DNA from: JASJHI01 sp965371355
GTDB taxonomy: Bacteria > Actinomycetota > Acidimicrobiia > Acidimicrobiales > Ilumatobacteraceae
Assembly: GCA_965371355.1 (NCBI GenBank)
Contig: CBDUYD010000016.1
Location: 1 to 29,651 of the forward strand
Reading direction: 5' to 3'
DNA: 29,651 nucleotides
In this document: positions 1-7,245 of the stretch, in pieces
How positions within the stretch are numbered: the first letter of the stretch is position 1
How the letters are laid out: every line of letters begins with the position of its first letter
Notes under the pieces: generated by a model
Seen by the model: only the letters and a program-made list of their open reading frames with translations
Database searches by the model: none
Told to the model about the DNA's origin: nothing
Program-made: the position numbers and the translations under genes

Positions 1-7
1 CTTCCGA

Positions 8-484
8 TCAGTTCCCGAAGCGCCACTTTCCGGTGGCGCGGAAGCCGTCGCGGCCCGCGAAGCCAGCCGCACGCCACGCCAGCACCGTCTCCGCGACGAC
101 GACGGTGAAGGGTCCGTACGCGTCAACCGAATACGCCCAGTCGTACTTGTCGTCGTACCGGGCGACCGCCTCGGCATCGTCGCTCGGTCCGACCGCACGT
201 CCCTCGACGATCACGACATCGACGTCACCGCCGAGGTGCACGGTGACCGGTGATCCGGGGCGGATCGCGGCGTTCAGGTTGGGACTCCCGATGCTGAGCA
301 GCAAGCGCTGATCGCTCCAGACACCCCAGACCGGACGGGCCTGTGGCCGCTCGTCCGCGGTGTCGGCGGCGACCACCCAGTAGACGCCCGCCGACGTCAA
401 CTCGGCGTCGACCCACGACCAGTCGAGTTGTTCGCCCTCCGCGGGCTGCCCGTACATGATCAACCGGTGAGCTTCGGGTGCCAT
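8..484 (-). CDS. Pyridoxamine 5'-phosphate oxidase-fold (PNPOx-like) flavin/F420-binding family protein
   Basis: A predicted 158-residue cytosolic protein with the split-barrel PNPOx layout. An early strand-rich stretch contains ARPVWGVWSDQRLLLSIGS, followed by a PGSPVTVHLGG segment and a VVIVEGRAV strand, as in general-stress FMN- or F420-binding proteins. The C-terminus carries a W-rich segment ending GKWRFGN. The substrate and the cofactor (FMN or F420) cannot be told from sequence. I chose the ATG at 484 because a TACTGT hexamer lies 7 nt upstream, which fits a leaderless transcript. The open frame extends to 556, but that would run into the divergent gene starting at 510. An internal ATG at 457 is the alternative start. 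The divergent neighbour is a glutamine-synthetase-family gene. Family assignment is fairly sure, function is not. Confidence 0.75.
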   Translation of the reverse strand: MAPEAHRLIMYGQPAEGEQLDWSWVDAELTSAGVYWVVAADTADERPQARPVWGVWSDQRLLLSIGSPNLNAAIRPGSPVTVHLGGDVDVVIVEGRAVGPSDDAEAVARYDDKYDWAYSVDAYGPFTVVVAETVLAWRAAGFAGRDGFRATGKWRFGN

Positions 485-491
485 CGCGAAG

Positions 492-501
492 ACAGTACGG
501 T
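492..501. promoter_or_regulatory. Overlapping divergent -10 boxes between the PNPOx-like and GS-family genes
   Basis: TACTGT on the minus strand (complement of 492-497) ends 7 nt before the ATG at 484. TACGGT on the plus strand (496-501) ends 8 nt before the ATG at 510. The two hexamers overlap by two bases, so both genes would be transcribed from one tiny divergent region, probably as leaderless or near-leaderless mRNAs, and RNA polymerase could occupy only one at a time. No convincing -35 elements were seen. This is inferred from hexamer match and spacing only. Confidence 0.5.
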
Positions 502-509
502 TCGCGGCG

Positions 510-1843
510 ATGGCCGTGTCACAGGAATCCGTGAATGCGGTCCTCGACACGCTCACCGCAGCGGGAGTCGAGATCGTCGCCCTGACCTATGTCGACAACA
601 GCGGGATCACCCGCGTGAAAGGCGTGCCGATCGGTCGCCTCGCAGATGCCGCGGATCACGGGATCGGGATGTCGCCCGTCTTCGACGCCTTCGTGGTCGA
701 CGACTCGATCACCGCCAGCCCGAGCGCGGGAGGCCCCGTCGGCGACCTCCGGCTCCTCCCCGACCTCGACGAAGCGGTCGTGCTCGCAGCGCAGCCAGGT
801 TGGGCGTGGGCGCCGGTCGATCGGTGGCAGCAGTCGGGTGAACGCCATCCGCAATGTCAGCGGGCTTCGTCGAGACGATGGAGGCGCGGCTCGCCGATGC
901 CGGTCTGACCGCGCTGATGTCGTTCGAGATCGAGTGGATGCTGAGCGTCGCCGACGACGACACCTTCGAGCCGGCGACCACCGGACCCGCATACGGCATG
1001 ACCCGGCTGATCGAGCTCTCCGACTACTGCGTCGATCTGCTGCGCGCGATCGAGGCGGAGGGGATCCCGGTAGAGCAACTCCATCCCGAGTACGCGCCGG
1101 GGCAGTTCGAGGTGTCGGTCGCCGCAGCCGGCCCGCTCGCCGCCGCGGATCGCAACGTCCTCGCCCGCCAGACGATTCGGGCCGTCGGAGAGCGCCACGG
1201 CCTGCGCACCAGCTTCTCGCCCGCCGTCGTCGCCGGCGGCGTAGGCAACGGGATGCACCTCCACTTCAGCCTGTGGGACGGCGGCCGCAACGAGACGGCC
1301 GGCGGCACAGGACCGTACGGCATCACCCGGCGCTTCGAGTCGTTCCTCGCCGGGATACTCGACGAACTCCCCGGGCTGCTGGCGGTGACCGCGCCGAGCG
1401 TCGCCAGTTACCTTCGACTCGAACCTCATCGCTGGGCCGGGCCGTACCGGTGCTGGGGCGTCGAGAACCGTGAGGCCGCCGTCCGCCTGATCGTCGATTC
1501 GAACGCCGAGCTGAAGGTCGTCGACGCGACAGCCAGCCCCTACCTCGTCGTCGGAACAGTGCTCGCGGTCGGTCTCGCCGGAATCGAACGAGACGCGAGC
1601 CTGCCACCGCATATCGAGGTCGATCCGGGTTCGGTCACCGCGGAGGATCTCGCCGCCCGCGGCATCGAACGCCTACCCCACAATCTCGCTGAGGCACTCA
1701 CACACTTCGAACACAGCGACGTGCTGAAGGAGGCATTCGGCCTCGAACTTCACGAGACGATCGCCGTCCGCCGTGCCGAGTGTGAAGTCTTCGACGGCGT
1801 GACCGACGACGAGATCGCCGCCGCCACCCGCTGGCGCCACTGA
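510..1843 (+). pseudogene. Glutamine synthetase family gene (glutamate-amine ligase) with a one-base frameshift
   Basis: The gene is in two frames. Frame A starts at 510 with the GS beta-grasp region (VALTYVDNSGITRVKGVPI) and runs to PGWAWAPVDRW...PQCQR at about 863. Frame B continues from about 866 with FVETMEARLADAGL, FEIEWML (metal-binding Glu), GNGMHLHFSLW (active-site His) and WGVENREAAVRL, ending at 1843. Restoring one G in the CGGG run at 861-864 gives CQR-G-FVETMEA and a protein of about 444 residues, the usual length for this family. The family includes glutamine synthetase and GlnA3/GlnA4-type gamma-glutamylpolyamine or ethanolamine synthetases. The short, non-canonical C-terminus suggests a non-GlnA1 member. 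It may be a true pseudogene or a homopolymer read error. Confidence 0.85.
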
Positions 1844-1850
1844 GCCTTGA

Positions 1851-3158
1851 TCAGTCGGGCTTCGGACGCCTCCTGGGCTTGGGCGCGAGCCGCAGCACGA
1901 ACTCCGATGCCCGCGCGGGGACGATGATGAACCGTCGCTGGCGCTCGATCGGCAACGCATCCTTGGCTATGATCCTGTAGGCCACGTAGGCGGTTATGGC
2001 GCCATTGGTGGCAACCATCGTCCAGAAGAAGAAGCTGTCGTCGATCAGCGCCATCAGCCCGGCGGCCAGCAGCGGCCCGGCGATCGCGCCGGCACCGCTG
2101 AGCCGGACCAGAGCGCCGGACATCGCCACGATCTTGCCGGCCGGAGTCCAGTCGAGTGTGTAGGACACGACCAGCGAGTACAGCGGGAAGGTCGCCCCGC
2201 CGAGGAGCAGCATGAGCGCCAGCACCCCAGGGTTGTCGGCGGGAATCAGCGCCAGCACGGCGGCGATCACGGCAGCGGTCGCGGCGACCACGAAGATCAC
2301 GCCCCGGCGCGGCACACGGTCCGAGATCCATCCGACGGGCCACTGGAAGACGATCGCGCCGATCATCGGAGCGGCCAGGAATAGCGCCGTCCGGTTCAGA
2401 GTGAGCCCCGAAGCGGTCGCGTAGACGGCCCCCATCCCGAGCAGCACGCCGACCGCGGCGCCGTTCATGAACGCTCCGAGCGCGCCGGTCGGAACGAGGT
2501 CGGCGAGTTCTCGTGTGGTCACACGCTCGGGGAGCCGGATCGGTGGCGGCGTCGCCGTCGCCGCCAGCGCGATCGGCACCAGCGACATCGACACGAGCAC
2601 CGAAGCGACGACGAACAGCGTGAACCCCCCGGGATCGGCGGTGGAGAGCAGCAGCTGACCGATCGCCATACCCCCCATCGACACGATCATGTAGATCGCG
2701 AGGGTCCGACCGCGCCGCGAAGGCGCTGACATCTCGTTCAACCACGACTCGATCACGACGTACAGACCGGCGGCACAGAAACCGAAGACGAAACGCATCG
2801 CGGTCCAAGCGAACGGCGAGACGGTGATCGAGTGGATCAGCACCGCGCTGGAAGCAACCGAGGCGAGACCGGCGAACACCCGGATGTGCCCGACACTCGG
2901 GATCATCCGCACGACAGTCGGCGGGCCGAGCAGGAAGCCGGCGAAATAGCCCGCCATGATCACCCCGGTGACGGCGACGCCGAACCCCTCGAGGCCCGAA
3001 CGCACCCCGATCAACGACCCGTTGAGTCCGTTGCCGACCATCAGCAGGCCGAGGCCGAGGAACAGCGCCCACATCCCCGCGACCGTGTCGGACTCGAGGG
3101 GAGCCTCGGTGAAGTCGGCGACCGAAGCGCCGTCCTGCGGTGGTTCGGGGGCGGCCAA
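1851..3158 (-). CDS. MFS transporter, YcaD-like
   Basis: A 435-residue integral membrane protein with about 12 hydrophobic segments in the two-times-six major facilitator pattern. After a soluble N-terminus of about 28 residues comes WALFLGLGLLMVGNGLNGSL as TM1. A GLYVVIESWLNEMSAPSRRG stretch at the TM4/loop boundary is typical of YcaD-type carriers. The second half contains the loop motif GWISDRVPRRG. The C-terminus is a basic tail (PKPRRRPKPD). The substrate is unknown. The start is TTG at 3158, supported by TAGCTT 8 nt upstream (complement of 3167-3172). It is convergent with the broken GS-family gene, with only 7 bp between the two stop codons, so the two are not co-transcribed. Confidence 0.85.
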   Translation of the reverse strand: MAAPEPPQDGASVADFTEAPLESDTVAGMWALFLGLGLLMVGNGLNGSLIGVRSGLEGFGVAVTGVIMAGYFAGFLLGPPTVVRMIPSVGHIRVFAGLASVASSAVLIHSITVSPFAWTAMRFVFGFCAAGLYVVIESWLNEMSAPSRRGRTLAIYMIVSMGGMAIGQLLLSTADPGGFTLFVVASVLVSMSLVPIALAATATPPPIRLPERVTTRELADLVPTGALGAFMNGAAVGVLLGMGAVYATASGLTLNRTALFLAAPMIGAIVFQWPVGWISDRVPRRGVIFVVAATAAVIAAVLALIPADNPGVLALMLLLGGATFPLYSLVVSYTLDWTPAGKIVAMSGALVRLSGAGAIAGPLLAAGLMALIDDSFFFWTMVATNGAITAYVAYRIIAKDALPIERQRRFIIVPARASEFVLRLAPKPRRRPKPD

Positions 3159-3166
3159 GCGGAACC

Positions 3167-3172
3167 AAGCTA
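3167..3172 (-). promoter_or_regulatory. -10 box (TAGCTT) of the MFS gene
   Basis: The TAGCTT hexamer on the minus strand ends 8 nt before the TTG start at 3158. This is the same geometry as at other first genes in the window and suggests a leaderless mRNA. It is the main reason for preferring the TTG start. Confidence 0.45.
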
Positions 3173-3245
3173 CTGCACGGCAATCTGCGCCGGAAGCGGG
3201 ATCGCGTCTCCTCGTCGGGCGACACGGCGATCCCGCTCGGGTCCG

Positions 3246-3269
3246 GTCAGACGATGTGTCGGGTCTGAC
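3246..3269. repeat. Inverted repeat upstream of arsR
   Basis: Arms GTCAGAC (3246-3252) and GTCTGAC (3263-3269) are a perfect 7-bp inverted repeat with a 10-nt spacer. It sits about 10 bp upstream of the proposed arsR -35 element. It could be an operator for the ArsR protein or another regulator. No known ArsR consensus could be matched by eye. Confidence 0.35.
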
Positions 3270-3278
3270 TCGAACGGC

Positions 3279-3306
3279 TTGACGTCCGAGTTTGATCGGC
3301 TATCGT
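3279..3306 (+). promoter_or_regulatory. arsR-arsM promoter
   Basis: TTGACG (3279-3284) and TATCGT (3301-3306) are separated by 16 bp and lie just before the arsR ATG at 3316. Transcription would start around 3313, leaving almost no 5' leader. The region between the boxes and the start contains the short palindrome ATCGTCGAT (3302-3310), where an autorepressing ArsR could bind. Confidence 0.55.
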
Positions 3307-3315
3307 CGATTATAG

Positions 3316-3666
3316 ATGAACCAACGATCCGCGACCCCGCTCGACCGGACCCGCGCCACCGAATGGGCAAGCTGGTTCCGCGCCCTGGGCGACCCGACAC
3401 GGGTACTGATCCTGCACCTGCTGTCGACCGAAGATCGCCAGATGACGGTCGGGGAGATCACCGAATCCCTCGATGTGGGCCAATCGACGATCTCGCACCA
3501 CCTGGCCAAGCTGGCCGAAGTCCAGTTCGTACTCGTAGAACACGTCGCCACCTCGAGCCGCTGGTCGGTCAACACGGCGTGTCTCGCCGCCTTCCCATCT
3601 GCCGCAGAGATGGTCATGGGCAAGGTGCCGGTCGAGTTCACCAGAGCCATCGAGCGCCGACGATGA
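3316..3666 (+). CDS. arsR: ArsR/SmtB-family winged-helix repressor
   Basis: A 116-residue winged-helix protein. The N-terminal helices include FRALGDPTRVLILHLL, the signature of ArsR-family repressors. Recognition-helix residues QSTISHHLAKL lie at about 56-66, and the wing follows (VEHVATSSRWSV). Such proteins repress their own operon until an inducer binds. Here the inducer is presumably As(III) or an organoarsenical, because the downstream overlapping gene is an arsenite methyltransferase. The classical CxC arsenite site in the DNA-binding helix is absent, and the only cysteine is Cys89 in the segment SVNTACLAAFPSA. The stop overlaps the arsM start (ATGA), so the two are translationally coupled. 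Confidence 0.9.
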   Translation: MNQRSATPLDRTRATEWASWFRALGDPTRVLILHLLSTEDRQMTVGEITESLDVGQSTISHHLAKLAEVQFVLVEHVATSSRWSVNTACLAAFPSAAEMVMGKVPVEFTRAIERRR

Positions 3667-4400
3667 CCCGCGACAGCATCCACGACGATGTACGTGCCTA
3701 CTACCGCTCGGCCGTCCAGGCAAGCGGGGCGTCCACGAACGACGACGACCGATGGGGTGCGAACCGGTACGACGCGGACACCTTGGCTGCCGGCACCCGA
3801 GCTGCAGCAGACCTCTCGATGGGCTGTGGCAATCCCTACGCCGTCGCCGACCTCGAACCCGGCGAGACAGTGCTCGACCTCGGGTCCGGCGGAGGGCTCG
3901 ACGTGATCTTGTCAGCGAAACGCGTCGGCCCCACCGGCCAGGCCTACGGCGTCGACTTCCTGCCGGAGATGCTCGACCGGGCGCGCAGCAACGCTGAAGA
4001 CGCCGGTGTCACCAACGTCGAGTTCCTGAAGGGGATGATCGAGGACCTGCCACTCCCCGATGCGTCCGTCGATGTGGTCATCTCGAACTGCGTCATCAAC
4101 CTCGCCCCCGACAAGACCCCGGTCTTCGCCGAGATCGCTCGGGTCCTGCGTCCCGGTGGACGCGTCGCCGTCTCCGATGTCGTCGCCGACAACGGCCTTG
4201 CGCCGACCGGTGACCGAACCGCCTGGGCCGAATGCGGCGCCGGCGCCCTTCGATACGACGAGTACCTCGCGCTACTCGCTCGGTCCGGACTCACCGATGC
4301 AACGATCGAGTACACCCACGACACCGGACCCGGACTCCGCGGAGCAATCATCCGGGCCAACCGTGCGACCGATGACAACGGGTGCCACCGATTCGCTTGA
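3663..4400 (+). CDS. arsM: Arsenite S-adenosylmethionine methyltransferase
   Basis: A 245-residue class I SAM methyltransferase. Motif I is VLDLGSGGGLDVILSAKRVG (about 70-89), with the acidic motif II nearby (GVDFLPEML) and a post-I segment EDLPLPDASVDVVISNCVIN. The three conserved cysteines that bind As(III) in ArsM enzymes are all in place: Cys55 (SMGCGNPYA), Cys143 (SNCVINL) and Cys191 (AECGAGAL). A fourth, Cys241, is near the C-terminus. The expected role is conversion of As(III) to methylated, partly volatile species using SAM. The start overlaps the arsR stop, giving a two-gene arsR-arsM operon. No arsenite pump or arsenate reductase is nearby. Confidence 0.92.
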   Translation: MTRDSIHDDVRAYYRSAVQASGASTNDDDRWGANRYDADTLAAGTRAAADLSMGCGNPYAVADLEPGETVLDLGSGGGLDVILSAKRVGPTGQAYGVDFLPEMLDRARSNAEDAGVTNVEFLKGMIEDLPLPDASVDVVISNCVINLAPDKTPVFAEIARVLRPGGRVAVSDVVADNGLAPTGDRTAWAECGAGALRYDEYLALLARSGLTDATIEYTHDTGPGLRGAIIRANRATDDNGCHRFA

Positions 4401-4407
4401 GCGATGC

Positions 4408-4761
4408 TCAGCCGCCCCAATATCCCCGTAGTCCGGGGATGTGCCGCTCGATCTTGCCGGCGTCGTTGAGCACGAGCACCTCGGTCGTCTCGAGCATGCC
4501 GTTCGCCGTGCTGACCACGGCGTCCCACATCACGACGTCGCCGACCTTGGCGAGCTGATCGATCGAATGAAGTTCGTACGGCTGATGTCGTGAGCGAACG
4601 TCGGCGAGGAAAGTCGAGATCTCCTCGAACCCGGTGGACGCACCGTTGAAGCGAATCACGAGCGCATCCGGGGCATAGAGCTCCGCAACGGAGTCGACAT
4701 CCGGGGCTGCGGCCATGAACCGGTAGAACTGCTCGACCAGATCTCGACCATCGTCACTCAT
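4408..4761 (-). CDS. SnoaL/NTF2-like domain protein
   Basis: A 117-residue cone-shaped-fold protein starting MSDDGRDLVEQFYRFMAAAP. It has the NTF2-like pattern of an N-terminal helix, then LYAPDALVIRFNG, then a curved sheet ending in GKIERHIPGLRGYWG. Members are often nuclear-hormone-like isomerases, epoxide hydrolases or polyketide cyclases, but many have no known activity, so no function is assigned. Its start at 4761 follows TAGCAT by 7 nt. It is divergent from the hydrogenase operon (21 bp apart) and convergent with arsM (7 bp between stops). Confidence 0.75.
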   Translation of the reverse strand: MSDDGRDLVEQFYRFMAAAPDVDSVAELYAPDALVIRFNGASTGFEEISTFLADVRSRHQPYELHSIDQLAKVGDVVMWDAVVSTANGMLETTEVLVLNDAGKIERHIPGLRGYWGG

Positions 4762-4768
4762 AGGTGCA

Positions 4769-4774
4769 ATGCTA
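4769..4774 (-). promoter_or_regulatory. -10 box (TAGCAT) of the NTF2-like gene
   Basis: TAGCAT on the minus strand lies 7 nt upstream of the ATG at 4761. It falls inside the 21-bp gap to the divergent hydrogenase operon, whose own promoter is not obvious and must lie within or beyond this small gene's 5' end. Confidence 0.45.
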
Positions 4775-4782
4775 TTGCCTGA

Positions 4783-5949
4783 ATGAGCTGCGTGGTGTCG
4801 GTCGAGGGTCTCGACGAGATCGTGCAGGCGCTTCGGTCCCAGGGGATTTCGGTGATCGGGCCGATCGTGCGCGACGGCGCGGTCACCCATGCGGAGATCG
4901 AATCGGCTGATGAACTCCCCCGGGGCTGGACCGAGGATCAGGAGGGCGGGCGCTATCGGCTGATCGCCACAGGGACCGATGAGGTGTTCGCCTTCTCGAG
5001 CCCGTCGACATCCTGGAAGAAATACCTGTACCCCGAACGAACGCTGTTGGTCCGCGCCGTCGAACGAGATGGCGCCATCGAGGTCGAGCAGCCCGAGCCG
5101 GAGGCACCGGCCGTCGCATTCTTCGGGATCCGCTCGTGCGATCTCGCGGCGCTCGACATTCTCGATCGAGTGTTTCTCGACCCGGGGGCGACCGACCCCA
5201 CCTACGCGGCTCGGCGGCCGGGCGTCTTCATCGTCGCCGCTGCGTGCAACCACCCCGGCAACACCTGCTTCTGCGTATCGATGGACACCGGACCGACCCC
5301 GCGTGCGGGATACGACCTCTCGATCCGGGAGCTCCACGACGACGGTCCCCTCGAGTACGTGGTCGATGTCGGCAGTGAACGCGGCGCCGCGCTACTGGCG
5401 GGGATCGACCAACGCGCGACGACCGACACGGACCTGAACCGCGCAACGGCGGCGCACGATCGCGCCGCGGCCGAGATGGGAAGGGAGTTGCGGCCCGAGG
5501 ACCCGCCGCTGGCCGCCCTAGACCTCGATCATCCGCGATGGGACGACGTGGCCGAGCGCTGCCTGGCGTGCGGCAACTGCACGATGGTGTGCCCGACCTG
5601 CTTCTGCAGCACCACCGAGGACTCGACGAGTCTCTCCGGGACCGAGTCGGAGCGGTGGCGCGTGTGGGACTCGTGTTTCTCTCTCGGATTCAGCCACCTG
5701 CACGGCGGATCGGTTCGAACGAGCACGAAGTCCCGCTACCGGCAGTGGTTGCTGCACAAGCTGGTCACATGGCACGAGCAGTTCGACTCGTCGGGGTGTG
5801 TCGGTTGTGGTCGGTGCATCACATGGTGCCCGGTCGGCATCGACCTCACCGCGGAGATCGCCGCGATCGCCCGTACACAGGCCGATCCCGACGACGATGC
5901 CAACCCCGCAGACGACGCCAACCCCGCAGACGACGTAGGTGCCCCGTGA
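4783..5949 (+). CDS. hyhB: Group 3b [NiFe] hydrogenase (sulfhydrogenase) beta subunit, 4Fe-4S ferredoxin-type
   Basis: A 388-residue iron-sulfur subunit of the HydB/HyhB type. In the NADP-linked hydrogenase it wires electrons between the small subunit and the FAD subunit. The N-terminal half carries FGIRSCDLAALDILDRVFL and a Cys cluster CNHPGNTCFC (155-164). The C-terminal half has two 4Fe-4S motifs: Cys260/263/266/270 (CLACGNCTMVCP) and Cys339/342/345/349 (CVGCGRCITWCP). The last 20 residues are an acidic extension made of a duplicated DANPAD unit, which I do not associate with the family core. It is the first gene of the operon. The stop overlaps the GTG start of the next gene. No clear promoter or ribosome-binding site was identified. 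Confidence 0.9.
   Translation: MSCVVSVEGLDEIVQALRSQGISVIGPIVRDGAVTHAEIESADELPRGWTEDQEGGRYRLIATGTDEVFAFSSPSTSWKKYLYPERTLLVRAVERDGAIEVEQPEPEAPAVAFFGIRSCDLAALDILDRVFLDPGATDPTYAARRPGVFIVAAACNHPGNTCFCVSMDTGPTPRAGYDLSIRELHDDGPLEYVVDVGSERGAALLAGIDQRATTDTDLNRATAAHDRAAAEMGRELRPEDPPLAALDLDHPRWDDVAERCLACGNCTMVCPTCFCSTTEDSTSLSGTESERWRVWDSCFSLGFSHLHGGSVRTSTKSRYRQWLLHKLVTWHEQFDSSGCVGCGRCITWCPVGIDLTAEIAAIARTQADPDDDANPADDANPADDVGAP
5899..5934 (+). repeat. Exact 18-bp tandem duplication in the hyhB 3' end
   Basis: The 18-bp unit GCCAACCCCGCAGACGAC occurs twice head to tail (5899-5916 and 5917-5934) and encodes two copies of an ANPADD-type hexapeptide. It preserves the reading frame and lengthens the acidic tail. 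It is probably a recent slippage duplication. Confidence 0.85.
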
Positions 5950-6410
5950 AGTCGATCCCCGAGCTGTTGGGTGAGCACCCGTTCTTCGCCGGCCTGCCGC
6001 CCGACACGCTCGAGCTGATCGCTGGTTGTGGACACAACGTGCACTTCGCCGAGGACTCCCGCATCATCTCCGAGAGCGACCCGGCCGACATCTTCTACGT
6101 GCTGCGCAGGGGCAAGGTGGCCATCGAAATCGACACTCCCCGACGCGGCCCGCTCGTGATCGGGACCATCGGGCCCGGAGACCTCCTCGGTGTGTCATGG
6201 CTACTGCCCCCGTACAGATGGACGTTCGATGCGCGGGCGGTCGAGCCCACCGGCGCGATTGCCATCGACGCGGCCTGCCTGCGGGGCAAGTGCGACGACG
6301 ATCCCGTTCTGGGCTACGAGATGTTCAAGCGATTCGCCGGCCTCGTGCGCGATCGACTCCAGGCCACCCGCCTCCAACTCGTCGACGTGTACGGCAACAA
6401 TGCGTCCTGA
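5946..6410 (+). CDS. Cyclic-nucleotide-binding-domain protein of the hydrogenase operon
   Basis: A 154-residue stand-alone CRP/FNR-type sensor domain. It begins IPELLGEHPFFAGLPPDTLE and continues through a beta-roll (DPADIFYVLRRGKVAIEI) and a phosphate-cassette-like segment (GPGDLLGVSWLLPPYRWTFD). It ends in a C-helix (FKRFAGLVRDRLQATRLQL) where CRP would continue into its helix-turn-helix. No DNA-binding domain follows, so it is not a transcription factor by itself. The cassette lacks an obvious GE...RxA signature, so cAMP binding is doubtful. It is sandwiched in the operon with a 4-nt overlap upstream (GTGA) and an 11-nt overlap downstream. This suggests a regulatory or structural role for the hydrogenase complex. 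The start is GTG. Confidence 0.8.
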   Translation: MKSIPELLGEHPFFAGLPPDTLELIAGCGHNVHFAEDSRIISESDPADIFYVLRRGKVAIEIDTPRRGPLVIGTIGPGDLLGVSWLLPPYRWTFDARAVEPTGAIAIDAACLRGKCDDDPVLGYEMFKRFAGLVRDRLQATRLQLVDVYGNNAS

Positions 6411-7245
6411 GGGCACCCTCGTTCCCGAGCCCGGCCCCATGACCCCCCTCATGCATCGGGTGGTCTCTCGCCGCGAGGACCTGCCCGACACCGTCACCCT
6501 GGGGCTGGTGGCCGTCGACGGCGCCGGACCGGTGCCCACGAGTGGCCAGTTCAACATGTTGTGGGCATTCGGGATCGGCGAGGCTCCGATCTCAGTGGCC
6601 GGCATCGAAGACGGCATCCTGAGCCACACCATCCGCCGCGTCGGTGCGGTCACCGAGGCGTTGTGGTCGTCCACCGTCGGCGATCAGGTGGGTGTGCGAG
6701 GGCCTTTCGGTGTGGGGTGGGACCTGCCTCGTGCAACAGGGCGTGACATTCTCGTCGTCGCCGGCGGCCTCGGAATGGCACCCACGCGACCAATCATCAC
6801 CGAGTTGCTGGCGAACCGCGCAGACTTCGGCCGAGCGGTTCTCCTCGTCGGGGCCCGCTCCCCCGAAGCGTTGCTCTACCGCGACGAGTTGGACGCTTGG
6901 AGGCACCGTCGCGACATCGGAGTCGGAGTGACGGTCGATACGGCATCGAGCGCGTGGCGAGGCGATGTGGGGGTGGTCACCCGGTTGATCGACCGGGCAC
7001 CGCTCGACCCCGAGAACACGACCGCGTTCATCTGCGGTCCGGAGGTGATGATGCGGTTCGCGGCTCGATCGGTACTCGACCTGGGCGTGCCTGCGGGTGA
7101 GGTGTGGCTTTCGTTGGAGCGCAACATGCATTGCGCCATCGGCCATTGCGGGCATTGTCAGCTCGGTTCGTTCTTCCTCTGCAAGGACGGTCCCGTCCTG
7201 TCCTGGCCCCGCGCCGAGCCGTTGCTGCGGGTCCGCGAACGATGA
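6400..7245 (+). CDS. hyhG: Group 3b [NiFe] hydrogenase gamma subunit, FAD/NAD(P)-binding
   Basis: A 281-residue ferredoxin-NADP reductase-type subunit, the HydG/HyhG diaphorase that exchanges electrons with NAD(P)H. The flavin domain includes GQFNMLWAFGIGEAPISVA (49-67) and the GPFGVGW loop. The nucleotide-binding domain starts ILVVAGGLGMAPTRPIITEL (117-136), and ICGPEVMM follows (211-218). The C-terminal 2Fe-2S motif has Cys245, Cys250, Cys253 and Cys261 (MHCAIGHCGHCQLGSFFLC). The start ATG at 6400 lies inside the upstream gene and is preferred because homologous sequence begins shortly after it. The stop overlaps the next start as ATGA. Confidence 0.9.
   Translation: MRPEGTLVPEPGPMTPLMHRVVSRREDLPDTVTLGLVAVDGAGPVPTSGQFNMLWAFGIGEAPISVAGIEDGILSHTIRRVGAVTEALWSSTVGDQVGVRGPFGVGWDLPRATGRDILVVAGGLGMAPTRPIITELLANRADFGRAVLLVGARSPEALLYRDELDAWRHRRDIGVGVTVDTASSAWRGDVGVVTRLIDRAPLDPENTTAFICGPEVMMRFAARSVLDLGVPAGEVWLSLERNMHCAIGHCGHCQLGSFFLCKDGPVLSWPRAEPLLRVRER

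Noticed and set aside
854..1843. A stand-alone 329-residue GS-like gene starting at 854
   Set aside because: The preceding frame supplies exactly the missing N-terminal GS domain up to CQR. One base insertion joins both into a family-length protein.
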